A stretch of DNA of 52,035 nt from Pseudopelagicola sp. (GCA_026195905.1 JAPHRE010000046.1:1-52035); one strand, 5' to 3'; positions 19,832-30,463 are shown, numbered from the stretch's first letter. The notes: generated by a model not told the origin, from the letters alone. Numbers and translations: made by a program.

Positions 19832-21003
19832 TCTCTGTCTCGCAGGCACTCGACCTTCTTTTCACACTGGCCCAACCGCTCGAAACCGAAAGTGTGCCCC
19901 TGATTGAGGCGCACGGCCGTGTGCTCGCCGCCCCCGTGACCGCGCGCCTCACACAGCCGCCCTTCGCGGCCTCGGCGATGGATGGCTATGCTGTTGACGC
20001 TGCCGCTGCGCGCCCCGGTGCGCGCTTTAGCGTCATCGGGGAATCCGCTGCCGGTCATGGATTTTCCGGCAGCGTCGGCCGAGGCGAAACTGTGCGCATC
20101 TTTACCGGCGCCCCTGTCCCCAAGGGCACAAGCCGCGTCATCATTCAAGAAGACATAACCCGCGACGACACCACCATTACCCTCGGCCAAACGCTCGACT
20201 CCGGCCCCCATATTCGCCCCGCAGGCGCGGATTTTGCCGAAGGCAGCCCCTTCCCGGCACCGAAACGCCTGTCGCCTTCGGATATCGCGCTTTTGGCGTC
20301 GATGAACATCGCCGAAGTCCCCGTCACGCGCCGTCCCCGTGTCGCCATCATGTCAACGGGTGACGAACTCGTCATGCCCGGCGAGACGCCCGGCCCGGAT
20401 CAGATCATCGTATCCAACTCCTTTGGCCTTGCTGCCCTTCTCTCGGATCTCGGGGCCGAACCGCGCCTCTTGCCCATTGCCCGCGATAGCCGCGCCTCTC
20501 TGGAAACCGCGTTTTCGCTAACCGATGATGCCGACCTTGTGCTGACCATTGGCGGCGCATCTGTGGGCGATCATGACCTCGTGGGCGACGTGGCAGCCGA
20601 TCTCGGCATGGAGCGTAGTTTTTACAAGATCGCCATGCGCCCCGGAAAACCGCTCATGGCAGGGCGCATGTCCGATGGGGCGATGATGATCGGCCTTCCC
20701 GGCAATCCGGTCTCGGCTATGGTCTGCGGCCATGTCTTCGTGGCGCCCGTGATCCGCGCCCTGCTCGGCCTGCCGCCTGCACCTGCGAGCACTGTAAGCG
20801 CACCGCTTGCCACACCGCTTGAGGCGAATGGTGCGCGCGAACATTACATGCGCGCCCGGCTTGAGACCGGCCACCTGATCGCATTCACGCGCCAAGATAG
20901 CGCCCTGCTCTCGGTCCTGTCAGAGGCCAATGCCCTCCTCATTCGTCCGCCACATGACCCGCCCCGTGCGGTGGGCGAGGTGCTCCGGTATATCCCGCTT
21001 TGA
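19828..21003 (+). CDS. moeA: molybdopterin molybdenumtransferase
   Basis: A 391-residue protein that inserts molybdate into adenylated molybdopterin. Characteristic parts are [15 protein letters not shown] near the N-terminus, [47 protein letters not shown], and the C-terminal [12 protein letters not shown] and [17 protein letters not shown]. The domain order (MoeA N, MoCF, MoeA C) is complete. It is the last gene of the trpG-moeA run; lexA follows after a 91-base regulated gap. Confidence 0.97.
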   Translation: MISVSQALDLLFTLAQPLETESVPLIEAHGRVLAAPVTARLTQPPFAASAMDGYAVDAAAARPGARFSVIGESAAGHGFSGSVGRGETVRIFTGAPVPKGTSRVIIQEDITRDDTTITLGQTLDSGPHIRPAGADFAEGSPFPAPKRLSPSDIALLASMNIAEVPVTRRPRVAIMSTGDELVMPGETPGPDQIIVSNSFGLAALLSDLGAEPRLLPIARDSRASLETAFSLTDDADLVLTIGGASVGDHDLVGDVAADLGMERSFYKIAMRPGKPLMAGRMSDGAMMIGLPGNPVSAMVCGHVFVAPVIRALLGLPPAPASTVSAPLATPLEANGAREHYMRARLETGHLIAFTRQDSALLSVLSEANALLIRPPHDPPRAVGEVLRYIPL

Positions 21004-21011
21004 TCGCATTT

Positions 21012-21026
21012 GTTTCCGCTCTGTTC
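21012..21026. promoter_or_regulatory. second, degenerate SOS box upstream of lexA
   Basis: GTTTCCGCTCTGTTC has the form GTTT-N7-GTTC, one base away from the reverse-strand form of the alphaproteobacterial LexA box (GTTC-N7-GTTC). It lies 38 bases upstream of the perfect box. A pair of boxes would allow cooperative autorepression of lexA. Confidence 0.4.
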
Positions 21027-21035
21027 GCATATTTG

Positions 21036-21064
21036 TTGACACAAAACGGGAACAGGGGTAGAAC
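21036..21064 (+). promoter_or_regulatory. lexA promoter with overlapping SOS box
   Basis: TTGACA (21036-21041), a 17-base spacer and TAGAAC (21059-21064) form a near-consensus sigma-70 promoter. The perfect alphaproteobacterial SOS box GAACAGGGGTAGAAC (GAAC-N7-GAAC, 21050-21064) covers the downstream spacer and the whole -10. LexA bound here would block RNA polymerase, giving autoregulation. The start of transcription would be near 21071, about 24 bases before the ATG. Confidence 0.88.
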
Positions 21065-21094
21065 AAACGGGATTATCCGCTGCGGAGATGCCCC

Positions 21095-21805
21095 ATGTTG
21101 ACCAAAAAGCAACTCGATCTGCTCGACTTCATCCACAAACGCCTTCAACGCGATGGCGTCCCGCCCAGCTTTGATGAGATGAAAGACGCACTCGACCTGC
21201 GGTCAAAATCCGGCATTCACCGGCTCATCACGGCGCTTGAGGAACGCGGCTTTATCCGCCGCCTCGCGCATCGCGCCCGTGCCATTGAAATCGTCAAACT
21301 GCCCGAAGCACTCGGCGGATCGCCTGACTCCCAAGGCGGGTTTAGGCCGCGCGTGATCGAAGGGCCGCACCCCTCGCCCTCGCAACCGGCCAATATCCTG
21401 CCTGATGAGGTTGTCCTGCAAGCGCGCGAATTGCCGGTCATGGGCAAAATTGCCGCCGGTGTGCCGATCGAAGCGATTAGTCACGTCGACCATCACATCG
21501 CCGTTCCGGGGCAAATGCTGCGCTCTGGCGGGACGCATTACGCGCTTGAGGTCAAGGGCGACTCGATGATCGACGCGGGCATAAACGATGGGGATGTGGT
21601 CATCATTCGCGAAAGCGATACCGCCGATAGCGGCGAAATCGTTGTGGCCCTTGTCGAAGATCAGGAAGCAACCCTGAAACGGCTCCACAAGAACGGAAAT
21701 TCCATCGCCCTTGAAGCGGCCAACCCGGCTTATGAAACCCGCGTCTACGCCTCGGACAAGGTCAAGGTGCAAGGCACGTTGGTCGGTCTGATCCGCACGT
21801 ATTAA
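21095..21805 (+). CDS. lexA: SOS response repressor LexA
   Basis: A 236-residue repressor-protease. The N-terminal winged helix-turn-helix covers about residues 1-66 ([20 protein letters not shown], then [19 protein letters not shown]). The self-cleavage site is A121-G122 in [10 protein letters not shown]. The catalytic dyad is S157 ([10 protein letters not shown]) and K195 ([11 protein letters not shown]). RecA filaments trigger self-cleavage after DNA damage. The linker is longer than in E. coli LexA, as usual for Alphaproteobacteria. It is autoregulated by the overlapping SOS box and ends convergent with comEC with a four-base overlap. Confidence 0.97.
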   Translation: MLTKKQLDLLDFIHKRLQRDGVPPSFDEMKDALDLRSKSGIHRLITALEERGFIRRLAHRARAIEIVKLPEALGGSPDSQGGFRPRVIEGPHPSPSQPANILPDEVVLQARELPVMGKIAAGVPIEAISHVDHHIAVPGQMLRSGGTHYALEVKGDSMIDAGINDGDVVIIRESDTADSGEIVVALVEDQEATLKRLHKNGNSIALEAANPAYETRVYASDKVKVQGTLVGLIRTY

Positions 21806-23844
21806 GGCCGAAACGCCGCCGTATTCCACATCCGCCGCCCGCTCACCTCGCGGGCGGTTATCCTTTTGATCCCATCGCGCCCCGCATAGAGCGCCACGCT
21901 CCCTGTGTCGCGAAGGCGTTTGGGTGTCCAGACATCGCAGGCAAGCGCGGCCTCTGTCTCATGGCTCAGCACCACAATCCCCCCCTCGGGACAGGCTCCG
22001 AATGCCGCCACCGCCCGTTTGCCAAACACATGCCAAAGCTCCGTGCTGCCAATCTGCGCTTTGCGCTGCCCCGGTATGTCGATCGCGCGCCAACGCGCTG
22101 CCGCGTCGGCTTGATCCGCGCCGTCTCCGTCATTCTCAAGCCAGTTTCGCGCCACGAACCCCGCGCCGCGCGGCTTGCTCAGGGCGCGCTTGTCCCCGGT
22201 CATCACCCCGACAAGCCCGCCGGTATCCGCAATAAGTGCCACCGGGCGCTCGGCCCCGACCCAAAGCAAAACCGCCCCCAAGACCACCGCAAGACCACCA
22301 ATCCGCGCCCCTCCCTGCCAGAGGATAAGCCACAGAAACCCCAGCGCCAGCCCCGGCAGAACCGCCACTGGCGGGCGCGGCACATGTCCGACCGCCCCCT
22401 CAAGCCCGGCAACCCCGCGCGCCACCGCAAGGATCGCATCAAGCCCGATCCCCATCGGCACAAGCCCCACAGCCTCAAGGCCAAATGGCGCAAGGCACGC
22501 CGCAACCACTGCCGCAGGCACAACCACCGTGCCCATGATCGGCACCGCCAAAAGATTCGCCGCCAGCCCATAATGCGACACGGTATTGAAATGCGCCGCG
22601 CCAATCGGCGCCGTGGCCAACCCGGCAACAAGCGACGACACCGCCACAGCAAAAACCGGCCGCACATAGCGCGGCATCCGCAACGGCCCCGATTTGCGCA
22701 GCAGCTCAAACACCGCGACAAGCGCCGTCGTCGCGGCAAAAGACATCTGGAACCCCGGCCCCAACATCGCCTCGGGCCGCAGCAGCAACACAAGCATCGC
22801 CGCCGTCGCCACGGCCCGCAGGCTGATGGCGCGCCGATCCACAATGACCGCCACAAGCGCCACCGCCGCCATCACATAGGCGCGCTCCGTCGCCACGTTT
22901 CCCCCCGACAAAAGGAAATATCCCGTGGCCGCCACAAGCGCCAACACCGCCGCGATCTTCTTGGTCGGCAGGTACAGCGCGCTCCATGTGTGCAACGCCA
23001 TACCATAGCGCAGCCCGCCCCATACGACGCCAACCAAAAGCCCCATGTGCAATCCTGAGATTGCCAACAAATGCGCAAGGTTCGACGCCCGAAGCGCCTC
23101 GAGTGTGGATTGCGCGATCCCGCTCCGATCACCCGTCGTGACCGCCGCGGCCAAAGCGCCGGTTTCTGCCCCAAGCGCCGCGCGGATCGCCCGTGAAAGG
23201 CGCATCCGTAGCCCAAAAAGGCTCATTCGCTCGGGTGCGGGCGCAAGCACCAGAACGGGCGTGCGCGTATAGCCGATTGCACCAATCCCCTGAAACCAGG
23301 CGTGGCGCTGAAAATCAAAGCCCCCCGGCTCGACCGGCCCCGAGGGCGGCGCAAGATGTCCCGTCAGGACCACCGTCATATGCGGCTCAGGTTTGATAAA
23401 ATCTTGCGCGCCATGCAACGCCACACGCACGCGATGCGGGGTCTTTTGCGGGGCAACACGCGCCAGAACCACCCGGTCCAACGTCAACCGAAGCGCATCC
23501 GACGCAGAGCGATCAATGCCGACGATCCGCCCCTCGACCGGACCATAATACCGCCAGTCCAGAACCGGCCCCGCAACCCGATGCGCCCGCGCCCCCGCAA
23601 CCGCGAATCCCACCGCCACAAGCCCAAGCGCCAACACCGCCGGACGCCCGATTTCCGGCACGCGCCAGGCCGCGATCCCACACAGTAGCGCACCAAGGCC
23701 CACGGCCCATAAGACCGCGAGGGACGGTTCGGTCGGAATTTGGAAATAGACCCCAATCCCAAGGCCAAGACACACCGGCGCCCAAGGGAAAAGAAACCCG
23801 CGCTGCGCCGCAAGGGTCGCGCCGATCCATGCCAGAAGTTGCAA
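21802..23844 (-). CDS. comEC: ComEC/Rec2 family DNA-uptake channel protein
   Basis: A 680-residue polytopic inner-membrane protein. It has an N-terminal DUF4131-like part with helices and an OB-like soluble stretch (about residues 30-190), then the competence domain beginning near [35 protein letters not shown], with many further helices. ComEC carries incoming single-stranded DNA across the inner membrane during natural transformation. The C-terminus is short and without a clear metallo-beta-lactamase HxHxDH motif, as in many alphaproteobacterial ComEC proteins. It lies between lexA and gltX and is divergent from gltX by 79 bases. No other competence genes are in the window. Confidence 0.9.
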   Translation of the reverse strand: MQLLAWIGATLAAQRGFLFPWAPVCLGLGIGVYFQIPTEPSLAVLWAVGLGALLCGIAAWRVPEIGRPAVLALGLVAVGFAVAGARAHRVAGPVLDWRYYGPVEGRIVGIDRSASDALRLTLDRVVLARVAPQKTPHRVRVALHGAQDFIKPEPHMTVVLTGHLAPPSGPVEPGGFDFQRHAWFQGIGAIGYTRTPVLVLAPAPERMSLFGLRMRLSRAIRAALGAETGALAAAVTTGDRSGIAQSTLEALRASNLAHLLAISGLHMGLLVGVVWGGLRYGMALHTWSALYLPTKKIAAVLALVAATGYFLLSGGNVATERAYVMAAVALVAVIVDRRAISLRAVATAAMLVLLLRPEAMLGPGFQMSFAATTALVAVFELLRKSGPLRMPRYVRPVFAVAVSSLVAGLATAPIGAAHFNTVSHYGLAANLLAVPIMGTVVVPAAVVAACLAPFGLEAVGLVPMGIGLDAILAVARGVAGLEGAVGHVPRPPVAVLPGLALGFLWLILWQGGARIGGLAVVLGAVLLWVGAERPVALIADTGGLVGVMTGDKRALSKPRGAGFVARNWLENDGDGADQADAAARWRAIDIPGQRKAQIGSTELWHVFGKRAVAAFGACPEGGIVVLSHETEAALACDVWTPKRLRDTGSVALYAGRDGIKRITAREVSGRRMWNTAAFRP

Positions 23845-23923
23845 GCCTTGTCCTCTCTCGGGCAGGTCGCTAGACAGGCGCCAACGCTAGTCCATTCTCG
23901 GTTACGGAAAGGTTAACCCCCTC

Positions 23924-25348
23924 ATGACAAGCCAGGTCGTCACCCGTTTCGCCCCCTCGCCTACCGGATTTCTCCATATCGGCGGGGCGCGCACTGCGCT
24001 GTTCAACTGGCTTTATGCCCGAGGGCGCGGCGGAAAATTCCTGTTGCGGATCGAAGATACCGACCGCGAACGCTCGACCCCCGAAGCCACGGCGGCCATT
24101 TTGCAAGGTCTCGACTGGCTCGGGCTGGACCATGACGGCGAGGTCATCTCGCAATTTGACCGCGCCGATCGCCATGCCGAAGTCGCGCTTGATCTCCTCG
24201 CCCAAGGCAAAGCCTATAAATGCTTTGCGACGCAGGACGAAATTGCCGCCTTCCGCGATGCGGCGCGGGCAGCGGGCAAATCGACCCTCTATCGCTCGCC
24301 CTGGCGCGATGCCGATCCCGCGACACACCCCGACGCGCCCTATGTTGTGCGGATCAAGGCCCCCTTGGAGGGCACCACCATCATCCAAGATGAGGTGCAG
24401 GGCGATGTCACCATCCGCAATGATCAACTCGACGATATGGTCTTGCTGCGCTCGGATGGCACCCCGGTCTACATGCTGGCCGTGGTTGTCGATGATCATG
24501 ATATGGGCGTCACCCATGTGATCCGGGGCGACGATCACCTCAACAATGCCGCCCGTCAGATGATGATCTATACCGCGATGGGCTGGGATATTCCGGTTTG
24601 GGCGCATATCCCGCTTATTCATGGCCCGGATGGCAAGAAACTCTCGAAACGTCACGGCGCGCTTGGGGCGCAGGAATATCAGGTCATGGGCTACCCCGCA
24701 GCGGGCATGCGCAACTACCTGGCCCGCCTCGGCTGGAGCCACGGGGACGACGAGTTCTTTAGTGACGCGCAGGCGCTCGAATGGTTCGATCTTGGCGGAA
24801 TCGGCAAAAGCCCGGCGCGCTTTGATACCAAGAAACTTGAAAACCTCTGTGGACAACACTTTGCAGTCGCAGAAAATGCCGCGCTGCTGCATGAACTTCA
24901 GGCCTTCCTCACCGCATCCGGCCAAGCGCCGCTCACGGTAGAAAAAGTCGCAGATCTGGACCGGGCGCTCTACTGCCTCAAAGATCGCATCAAAACCTTC
25001 CCGGACCTTATTGAAAAGGCCTATTTTGTCCTCGCCGACCGCCCCATCACCCCGGATCAGAAGGCGGCAAAAAACCTTGACTCAGTATCCCGTGGTATAC
25101 TGAAGGAATTGACGCCGCAGTTGCAAAATGCTAGCTGGACGCGAGACGGTCTGGAGGCTGTTACCAACGCTTTCGCTGAGATGAAAGAAATCAAGTTTGG
25201 CAAGATGGCAGGTCCCCTCCGGGCCGCCCTCGCCGGACGCGCGGTAACCCCCAGTGTATTCGATATGATGCTTGTTCTTGGTCGCGATGAAACCCTCGCC
25301 CGCCTTGAAGAAGCCGCTGATTTTGATCCGCAGGATGAGGAGGCCTAA
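23924..25348 (+). CDS. gltX: glutamyl-tRNA synthetase
   Basis: A 474-residue class I synthetase charging tRNA-Glu (and possibly tRNA-Gln, if an amidotransferase is present elsewhere). HIGH appears as HIGG in [20 protein letters not shown] (residues 9-28). The KMSKS motif is KLSKR at 239-243. LPIRIED-type residues appear as [17 protein letters not shown]. An AAGGTTAACC ribosome-binding region precedes the ATG. Odd point: codons from about 25075 to 25260 (C-terminal anticodon-binding part) use TCA, GTA, ATA, CGA and many GCT, unlike the rest of the gene, although the frame and protein look normal. Confidence 0.97.
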   Translation: MTSQVVTRFAPSPTGFLHIGGARTALFNWLYARGRGGKFLLRIEDTDRERSTPEATAAILQGLDWLGLDHDGEVISQFDRADRHAEVALDLLAQGKAYKCFATQDEIAAFRDAARAAGKSTLYRSPWRDADPATHPDAPYVVRIKAPLEGTTIIQDEVQGDVTIRNDQLDDMVLLRSDGTPVYMLAVVVDDHDMGVTHVIRGDDHLNNAARQMMIYTAMGWDIPVWAHIPLIHGPDGKKLSKRHGALGAQEYQVMGYPAAGMRNYLARLGWSHGDDEFFSDAQALEWFDLGGIGKSPARFDTKKLENLCGQHFAVAENAALLHELQAFLTASGQAPLTVEKVADLDRALYCLKDRIKTFPDLIEKAYFVLADRPITPDQKAAKNLDSVSRGILKELTPQLQNASWTRDGLEAVTNAFAEMKEIKFGKMAGPLRAALAGRAVTPSVFDMMLVLGRDETLARLEEAADFDPQDEEA

Positions 25349-25422
25349 GCCCCCTCGCGTCTGCGCGAAAAGACACACCGCCCGACGCGCGATGCCGAGG
25401 GAACGAGAGGAAGGGAACACGT

Positions 25423-26718
25423 ATGACCGATAGCCAGAAGACCGCGACCTTAACCATTGATGACAAGTCGTTTGAATTGCCGATCCATTCGCCGACGGTC
25501 GGTCCCGACGTGCTCGACATCCGCAAACTTTACGCCCAAGCCGGTGTTTTTACCTACGATCCGGGCTTTACCTCGACCGCGTCCTGCGATTCGACCATTA
25601 CCTATATCGACGGTGAAAAAGGCGTGCTTCTGCACCGCGGCTATCCGATTGATCAACTTGCCGGCAAGTCGCACTATCTCGAAGTGTGCTTCCTGATGCT
25701 CTATGGCTACCTGCCTTCCGCGCCGGAGCTTGAAAAATTCGAAGACACGATCACCCGCCACACAATGGTGCATGAACAGATGCACAAGTTCTTCGGTGGC
25801 TTCCGCCGTGACGCGCATCCGATGGCGATCATCGTGGGTGTTGTCGGGGCCATGTCGGCCTTCTACCACGACTCGACCGACATCTCTGATCCGCGTCAGC
25901 GTGAAATCGCATCGCATCGCCTTGTTGCAAAGATGCCGACGATCGCTGCGATGGCCTATAAATATACCATCGGTCAGCCCTTCGTCTATCCGCGCAACGA
26001 TCTTGACTATGCGTCGAACTTCCTGCGCATGTGCTTTGCGGTTCCGGCAGAAGACTACGAGGTCAACCCGATCCTCGCCCGCGCTATGGACCGTATCTTT
26101 ACGCTTCATGCCGACCACGAACAGAACGCCTCGACCTCGACCGTGCGTCTCGCGTCCTCCTCGGGTGCCAACCCGTTCGCCTGTATCGCCGCGGGCATCG
26201 CGTGTCTTTGGGGTCCGGCACATGGCGGCGCCAACCAGGCCTGCCTTGAGATGCTCAAGGAAATCGGCTCACCCGAGAACATTCCAGAGTATATCGCCCG
26301 CGCCAAAGACAAGGACGATCCGTTCCGCCTCATGGGCTTTGGACACCGCGTCTACAAGAATTTTGACCCGCGCGCGACGGTGATGAAACAATCCGCTGAT
26401 GAGGTTCTTGAACTGCTCGGCGTGGAAAACAACCCGATCCTCGCGACGGCCAAAGCCCTCGAAGAAGCGGCCCTCGCCGACCCCTATTTCTCCGAGAAAA
26501 AGCTCTTCCCGAACGTCGATTTCTATTCGGGCATCATCCTCGAAGCGATGGGTTTCCCAACCTCGATGTTTACCCCGATCTTCGCGCTCTCGCGCACGGT
26601 CGGCTGGATTTCGCAATGGAAGGAACAATTCTCGGACCCGGCCCACAAGATCGGCCGCCCGCGTCAGCTCTACCTTGGCGAAACCCAACGCGACTATATT
26701 GATATCGAGGACCGCTAA
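25423..26718 (+). CDS. gltA: citrate synthase
   Basis: A 431-residue type II (hexameric) citrate synthase that condenses oxaloacetate with acetyl-CoA at the entry of the TCA cycle. It shows [23 protein letters not shown], then [29 protein letters not shown] (His of the active site in the HADHEQN stretch), [15 protein letters not shown], and [15 protein letters not shown] with the second catalytic His. The catalytic Asp lies in [10 protein letters not shown] clear GAGAGGAAGGGAAC ribosome-binding site precedes the start. A strong terminator follows. Confidence 0.98.
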   Translation: MTDSQKTATLTIDDKSFELPIHSPTVGPDVLDIRKLYAQAGVFTYDPGFTSTASCDSTITYIDGEKGVLLHRGYPIDQLAGKSHYLEVCFLMLYGYLPSAPELEKFEDTITRHTMVHEQMHKFFGGFRRDAHPMAIIVGVVGAMSAFYHDSTDISDPRQREIASHRLVAKMPTIAAMAYKYTIGQPFVYPRNDLDYASNFLRMCFAVPAEDYEVNPILARAMDRIFTLHADHEQNASTSTVRLASSSGANPFACIAAGIACLWGPAHGGANQACLEMLKEIGSPENIPEYIARAKDKDDPFRLMGFGHRVYKNFDPRATVMKQSADEVLELLGVENNPILATAKALEEAALADPYFSEKKLFPNVDFYSGIILEAMGFPTSMFTPIFALSRTVGWISQWKEQFSDPAHKIGRPRQLYLGETQRDYIDIEDR

Positions 26719-26789
26719 GACCTTTCGTCTTATCGAAGGCTCCAAGAGGATCACCGGGCGACATCGCCCTGATTCTCCCAATAACGGGA

Positions 26790-26828
26790 AAACGCGCCCT
26801 GGCTTTGCCACGGGCGCGTTTCTTTTTT
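26790..26828 (+). terminator. Rho-independent terminator of gltA
   Basis: AAACGCGCCC and GGGCGCGTTT form a ten-base-pair stem with a twelve-base loop, followed by CTTTTTT. It is 71 bases after the gltA stop, separating gltA from the RTX genes. Confidence 0.9.
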
Positions 26829-27009
26829 GAAGGCCTCTAACCCACCACGAAAACAATATCGTAAATATTCCCTTTACTGTCTCTGAATTTGGGACAAACT
26901 CCTGAAAAGTTTGACTTTTTTGCGGCGCTCACGCAAGTCTAATAGGGTTACGGCCACATTTTGGCCCTATTTCCGCATCAATTCGATTCGGTTTTGAGGA
27001 GTTTTTACG

Positions 27010-28626
27010 ATGTATGCCACTGCGATTATTGGCACTATCTTGCTTGGCTGGGGTTTGTTTGGCCTGTTCGATGACGATGATGACTCCTCGGAAGAAACCT
27101 CACAGGACGACTTTGACAACATCCAAAAAGGCGGCCCCGATAGCGACACGATGACAGGCACGGACGGCACCGACCTGCTGATCGGTGCCGGGGACGATGA
27201 CGTGATCTCGGGCGAGGCGGATGACGACGTGCTCAAAGGCTGGTCCGGCGAGGACTCCCTGGACGGCGGCGAAGGCAATGACTCGCTTTTGGGCGGCTGG
27301 GGCTTTGACGTGCTGCACGGCGGGCCGGGCGAGGACACGCTGCTTGGCGAAGATCACGATGATACCCTGATCGGCGGCGAAGGCGATGATAGCCTTGATG
27401 GTGGCAACGCAGACGACAACCTGTCCGGCGGCGACGGCGACGACACCCTTCTGGGTGGGGCGGGCAACGACGCCTTGCTTGGCGAATCCGGCAACGACCT
27501 GCTTGAGGGCGGCCTTGGGAAAGACACGCTCGACGGCGGAGAGGGCGACGATAGCCTGTCCGGTGGTGCAAAAGATGACAACCTACGCGGTGGCCTCGGC
27601 GCTGACTGGCTCTCGGGGGAGGCCGGAAATGACCGTCTTTATGGCGATGCGGGAAGCGATACGCTCGAAGGTGGCATAGGCGCCGATATCCTCAAGGGCG
27701 GCTTCGATGCAGATTCGCTCTCTGGTGGTGACGGTGACGATACGTTGATTGGCGAAAAAGGTCTCGATACCTTGCTTGGCGGTGATGGCAACGACAGTAT
27801 CGACGGTGGACAAGGCAACGACAGCGCACAAGGCGATGCCGGAGAAGATACCCTGATCGGGCGCGCGGGCGATGATACAATGTCCGGCGGCGAGGATGCC
27901 GACCGCCTCATCGGCGGGGCGGGCAACGATACCCTGAACGGAGACAATGGCCGCGACGCTCTGAGCGCTGGCGATGGCAATGACATCATCGACGGCGGAG
28001 CACAGCGCGATGCGGTCTACGCTGGCAAAGACGATGATATCGCCTTGGGCGGCGGTGGCGACGACGTGCTCTCTGGTGGGGCGGGCGATGACAGCGTCTT
28101 GGGCGAAGATGGCAACGACCTTCTCTTTGGCGAACAGGGCGAAGATACCCTCGAAGGCGGCGCTGGCGACGATGTTCTGATCGGCGTCGACACGCTGAGC
28201 CGCGGCCTGACCCTCAACGATCTTGAACTCATGGTCGAAAACGACGATCCCATTCCTGGTCTCGATTTCAACCTCGACAACGAAACAAGCGGGGCCGATA
28301 CGCTCTCGGGCGGCGACGGCGAAGATCTCTTGGCCTTCGGAGCACAGGATGTGGTCAGTGGCGGCGACGGCGAAGATACCTTCATGCTCTATGATGCCCA
28401 TTTCGATGGCACCGCCCAAGCGTCGATCACCGATTACAACACCAATGGATCGGGCGAAGAAATCGTTATCATCTATGACGCAACCAACGGGGCCGCAGTG
28501 CCAACCGTCACCACCGAGCAGAACGGCGCAAACACCCATATCCTACTAGATGGCGCGCATGCCGTGACCGTCGAAAACGCCAGCTACACAACGGTGCTGG
28601 GCGCAATCTCTATCGTCGCAACCTGA
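27010..28626 (+). CDS. RTX-type calcium-binding repeat protein, long paralog
   Basis: A 538-residue, very acidic protein. Residues 2-20 form a hydrophobic helix ([19 protein letters not shown]) followed at once by DDDDD. Residues 51-392 are 38 uninterrupted nonapeptides of the GGxGxDxLx type, which fold into a calcium-bound parallel beta-roll. Residues about 393-538 form a C-terminal domain shared with the next gene. There are no positive charges before the helix and an acidic run after it, so the repeats are probably placed outside the cytoplasm and may be tethered by the helix. No type I secretion genes are nearby. A TTGAGGAG ribosome-binding site precedes the ATG. Function is unknown; adhesion, surface layer or calcium buffering are guesses. 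Confidence 0.85.
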   Translation: MYATAIIGTILLGWGLFGLFDDDDDSSEETSQDDFDNIQKGGPDSDTMTGTDGTDLLIGAGDDDVISGEADDDVLKGWSGEDSLDGGEGNDSLLGGWGFDVLHGGPGEDTLLGEDHDDTLIGGEGDDSLDGGNADDNLSGGDGDDTLLGGAGNDALLGESGNDLLEGGLGKDTLDGGEGDDSLSGGAKDDNLRGGLGADWLSGEAGNDRLYGDAGSDTLEGGIGADILKGGFDADSLSGGDGDDTLIGEKGLDTLLGGDGNDSIDGGQGNDSAQGDAGEDTLIGRAGDDTMSGGEDADRLIGGAGNDTLNGDNGRDALSAGDGNDIIDGGAQRDAVYAGKDDDIALGGGGDDVLSGGAGDDSVLGEDGNDLLFGEQGEDTLEGGAGDDVLIGVDTLSRGLTLNDLELMVENDDPIPGLDFNLDNETSGADTLSGGDGEDLLAFGAQDVVSGGDGEDTFMLYDAHFDGTAQASITDYNTNGSGEEIVIIYDATNGAAVPTVTTEQNGANTHILLDGAHAVTVENASYTTVLGAISIVAT

Positions 28627-28675
28627 TGATGTGGGCCTTGCACGGCCCCTATCTGATGAGGAGTATATCCATCCT

Positions 28676-29677
28676 ATGATCGCCGTTTTCGCCCTTCTCG
28701 GCACAGCCGCCCTCGGTTGGGCCATCTTTGGCTCTTTTGACGATGACAACGTCATCACCGAAGAAGACCCTGACGCAGACCCTCAATACGATTCCGTAGA
28801 CAAAGGCGGTCCAGATGATGACCTTTTGAACGGCACGAATGGCAACGATCTGCTGATCGGCAAGGGCGGTGCCGATACGCTCGAAGGTGGCGACGGCGAT
28901 GACGATCTGCGCGGCTGGTCCGGGACAGATTTGCTACGCGGTGGCGATGGCTCGGACTCTCTGGATGGCGGAACCGCCGACGATACCTTGCGCGGAGGGT
29001 CGGGCGAAGACCTCCTGAACGGCGCGGACGGGGACGACCTCCTCAAGGGCGGCGCTCAAAACGACCTCCTGGATGGCGGCGAAGGCAGCGACACCCTGCA
29101 TGGCCAAGAAGGCGACGACGCCATGCTTGGATCCGATGGTGACGATAGCCTGTTTGGCGATGCTGGCGTGGATGAACTGGTCGGCGGTCCGGGCAAGGAC
29201 GATCTCTGGGGCGGCGATGGGGATGATTTCCTGCTCGCAACCGATATATTCGCGCGCGAGATCACCTTCGAAGACCTCGAACAAATGAAGGATGGCGCAA
29301 CCGACATCCCCGGCCTCACGCTCGACCTGACAAATGAAACGAGCGAAGCCGATACGCTGCACGGCGAAGGCGGGAATGACTGGCTCATGTTCGGCCCCGG
29401 AGACGAGGTCTGGGCTGGAGATGGTGAAGACCTCTTTACCCTTTTTGAGTCACAATTCGACGGTAGCGCCCCCGCAACCATCGTTGATTTCAACAATGGC
29501 TCAGACGACGAACAAATCGCGATTTTCTACAAACAAGACACGCCGCCGCCCGTCGTCACGGTTCAAAAAACCGGCGACGACGCGCATGTTTTTCTCGACG
29601 GTGTGAAGGCTCTGATCGTCGAGGACGAAAGCGAAGCAACAGTGCTGAGCGCCATCGCCCTCGTGGAACATGCCTGA
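28676..29677 (+). CDS. RTX-type calcium-binding repeat protein, short paralog
   Basis: A 333-residue tandem paralog of the preceding gene. It starts with a similar hydrophobic helix (IAVFALLGTAALGWAIFGSF) and acidic linker. Fifteen RTX nonapeptides follow (residues 54-188), then a C-terminal domain matching the upstream protein (IPGL-x-L-NETS-ADTL, FDG-A-I-D-N, VFLDG). Both proteins have KGGPD before the repeats and WSG at the fourth unit, so they align from the N-terminus and differ mainly in repeat number (38 versus 15). The ATG at 28676 follows GATGAGGAG; the frame is open from 28631 but lacks a helix-first start. Probably co-transcribed with the long paralog. It ends six bases from a convergent enoyl-CoA hydratase gene. 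Confidence 0.83.
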   Translation: MIAVFALLGTAALGWAIFGSFDDDNVITEEDPDADPQYDSVDKGGPDDDLLNGTNGNDLLIGKGGADTLEGGDGDDDLRGWSGTDLLRGGDGSDSLDGGTADDTLRGGSGEDLLNGADGDDLLKGGAQNDLLDGGEGSDTLHGQEGDDAMLGSDGDDSLFGDAGVDELVGGPGKDDLWGGDGDDFLLATDIFAREITFEDLEQMKDGATDIPGLTLDLTNETSEADTLHGEGGNDWLMFGPGDEVWAGDGEDLFTLFESQFDGSAPATIVDFNNGSDDEQIAIFYKQDTPPPVVTVQKTGDDAHVFLDGVKALIVEDESEATVLSAIALVEHA

Positions 29678-29683
29678 CCGCCC

Positions 29684-30463
29684 CTACCGCCCTTCGTAAT
29701 GCGCCGGGCGTTTTTCAAGGAAGGCCAAAACGCCTTCCTGAAAATCGCGGCTCTTACCGCATTTGCCCTGTAGCTTGGCCTCAAGCGAAAGCTGCTCTTC
29801 AAAATCCTGTTCCGGCGAGACCTGAATCGCCGCCTTGATATGTCGGTAGGCTTGGGTCGGCCCCTCGGCAAGCGCCTTGGCCCGGCTGCGCCATGTCGCC
29901 TCAAAGGCGTCGTCCGCAACCGCTTCCCAGATCATGCCCCAGGTTTCCGCCTGCCGCGCAGTGATCTTCTCGGCAAAAAGCGCCGCACCTAGAGCCCGTG
30001 CCTGCCCAACAAGACGCGGCAACACATAGGTGCCGCCCGCGTCGGGGATAAGGCCGATCTTCGAAAACGCCTGCATGAAATAGGCCCGCTCGGACGCGAT
30101 GACCACATCCGCCGCAAGGGCAAGGTTGGCCCCGGCCCCGGCCGCTGCGCCGTTGACGGCGGCGATCACGGGCACCGGACAATCCCGGATTGCACGCAGC
30201 ATCGGCGTATATTCATCGCGCAACACCCGCTCAAGGTCGAGATTGGTCGCATCCCCTTCCCCATCGCCAAGATCCTGCCCCGAGCAAAAAGCCCGGCCCG
30301 CGCCGGTCAAGACCACAACCCGCGCGTTTCGCCCCGCGTCGATCATGGCGTGGGTCAACTCGGCACGCATTTGCGCGGTAAAGGCGTTCATAACATCCGG
30401 CCGGTTGAGCGTCACAAGCGCAACCCCATCCGTCAGATCATAAGTAATGGTCTGATAATCCAT
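29684..30463 (-). CDS. enoyl-CoA hydratase/isomerase family protein
   Basis: A 259-residue crotonase-fold protein. VALVTLNRPDVMNAFTAQM and GRAFCSGQDLGDGEG form the first oxyanion-hole loop. AAVNGAAAGAGANLALAADVVIAS forms the second. FSKIGLIPDAGGTYVLPRLVG resembles PaaG-type isomerases of phenylacetate catabolism, but no other paa genes are present, so substrate is open. The start at 30463 (MDYQTITYD) is preferred over 30496. It is the last gene on the minus-strand ccm run, 69 bases after ccmH. Confidence 0.88.
   Translation of the reverse strand: MDYQTITYDLTDGVALVTLNRPDVMNAFTAQMRAELTHAMIDAGRNARVVVLTGAGRAFCSGQDLGDGEGDATNLDLERVLRDEYTPMLRAIRDCPVPVIAAVNGAAAGAGANLALAADVVIASERAYFMQAFSKIGLIPDAGGTYVLPRLVGQARALGAALFAEKITARQAETWGMIWEAVADDAFEATWRSRAKALAEGPTQAYRHIKAAIQVSPEQDFEEQLSLEAKLQGKCGKSRDFQEGVLAFLEKRPAHYEGR

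Noticed and set aside
25079-25101. Promoter inside gltX (TTGACT ... TATACT)
   Set aside because: Spacer is only 13 bases, too short for sigma-70; kept only as a palindrome finding.
26911-26943. Promoter for the RTX genes (TTGACT ... TCTAAT)
   Set aside because: Spacer of 21 bases is too long; the true promoter could not be placed.
27160-28190. Tandem DNA repeats as a CRISPR array or satellite
   Set aside because: They are degenerate 27-base units encoding RTX nonapeptides in one open frame, without identical repeats and unique spacers.
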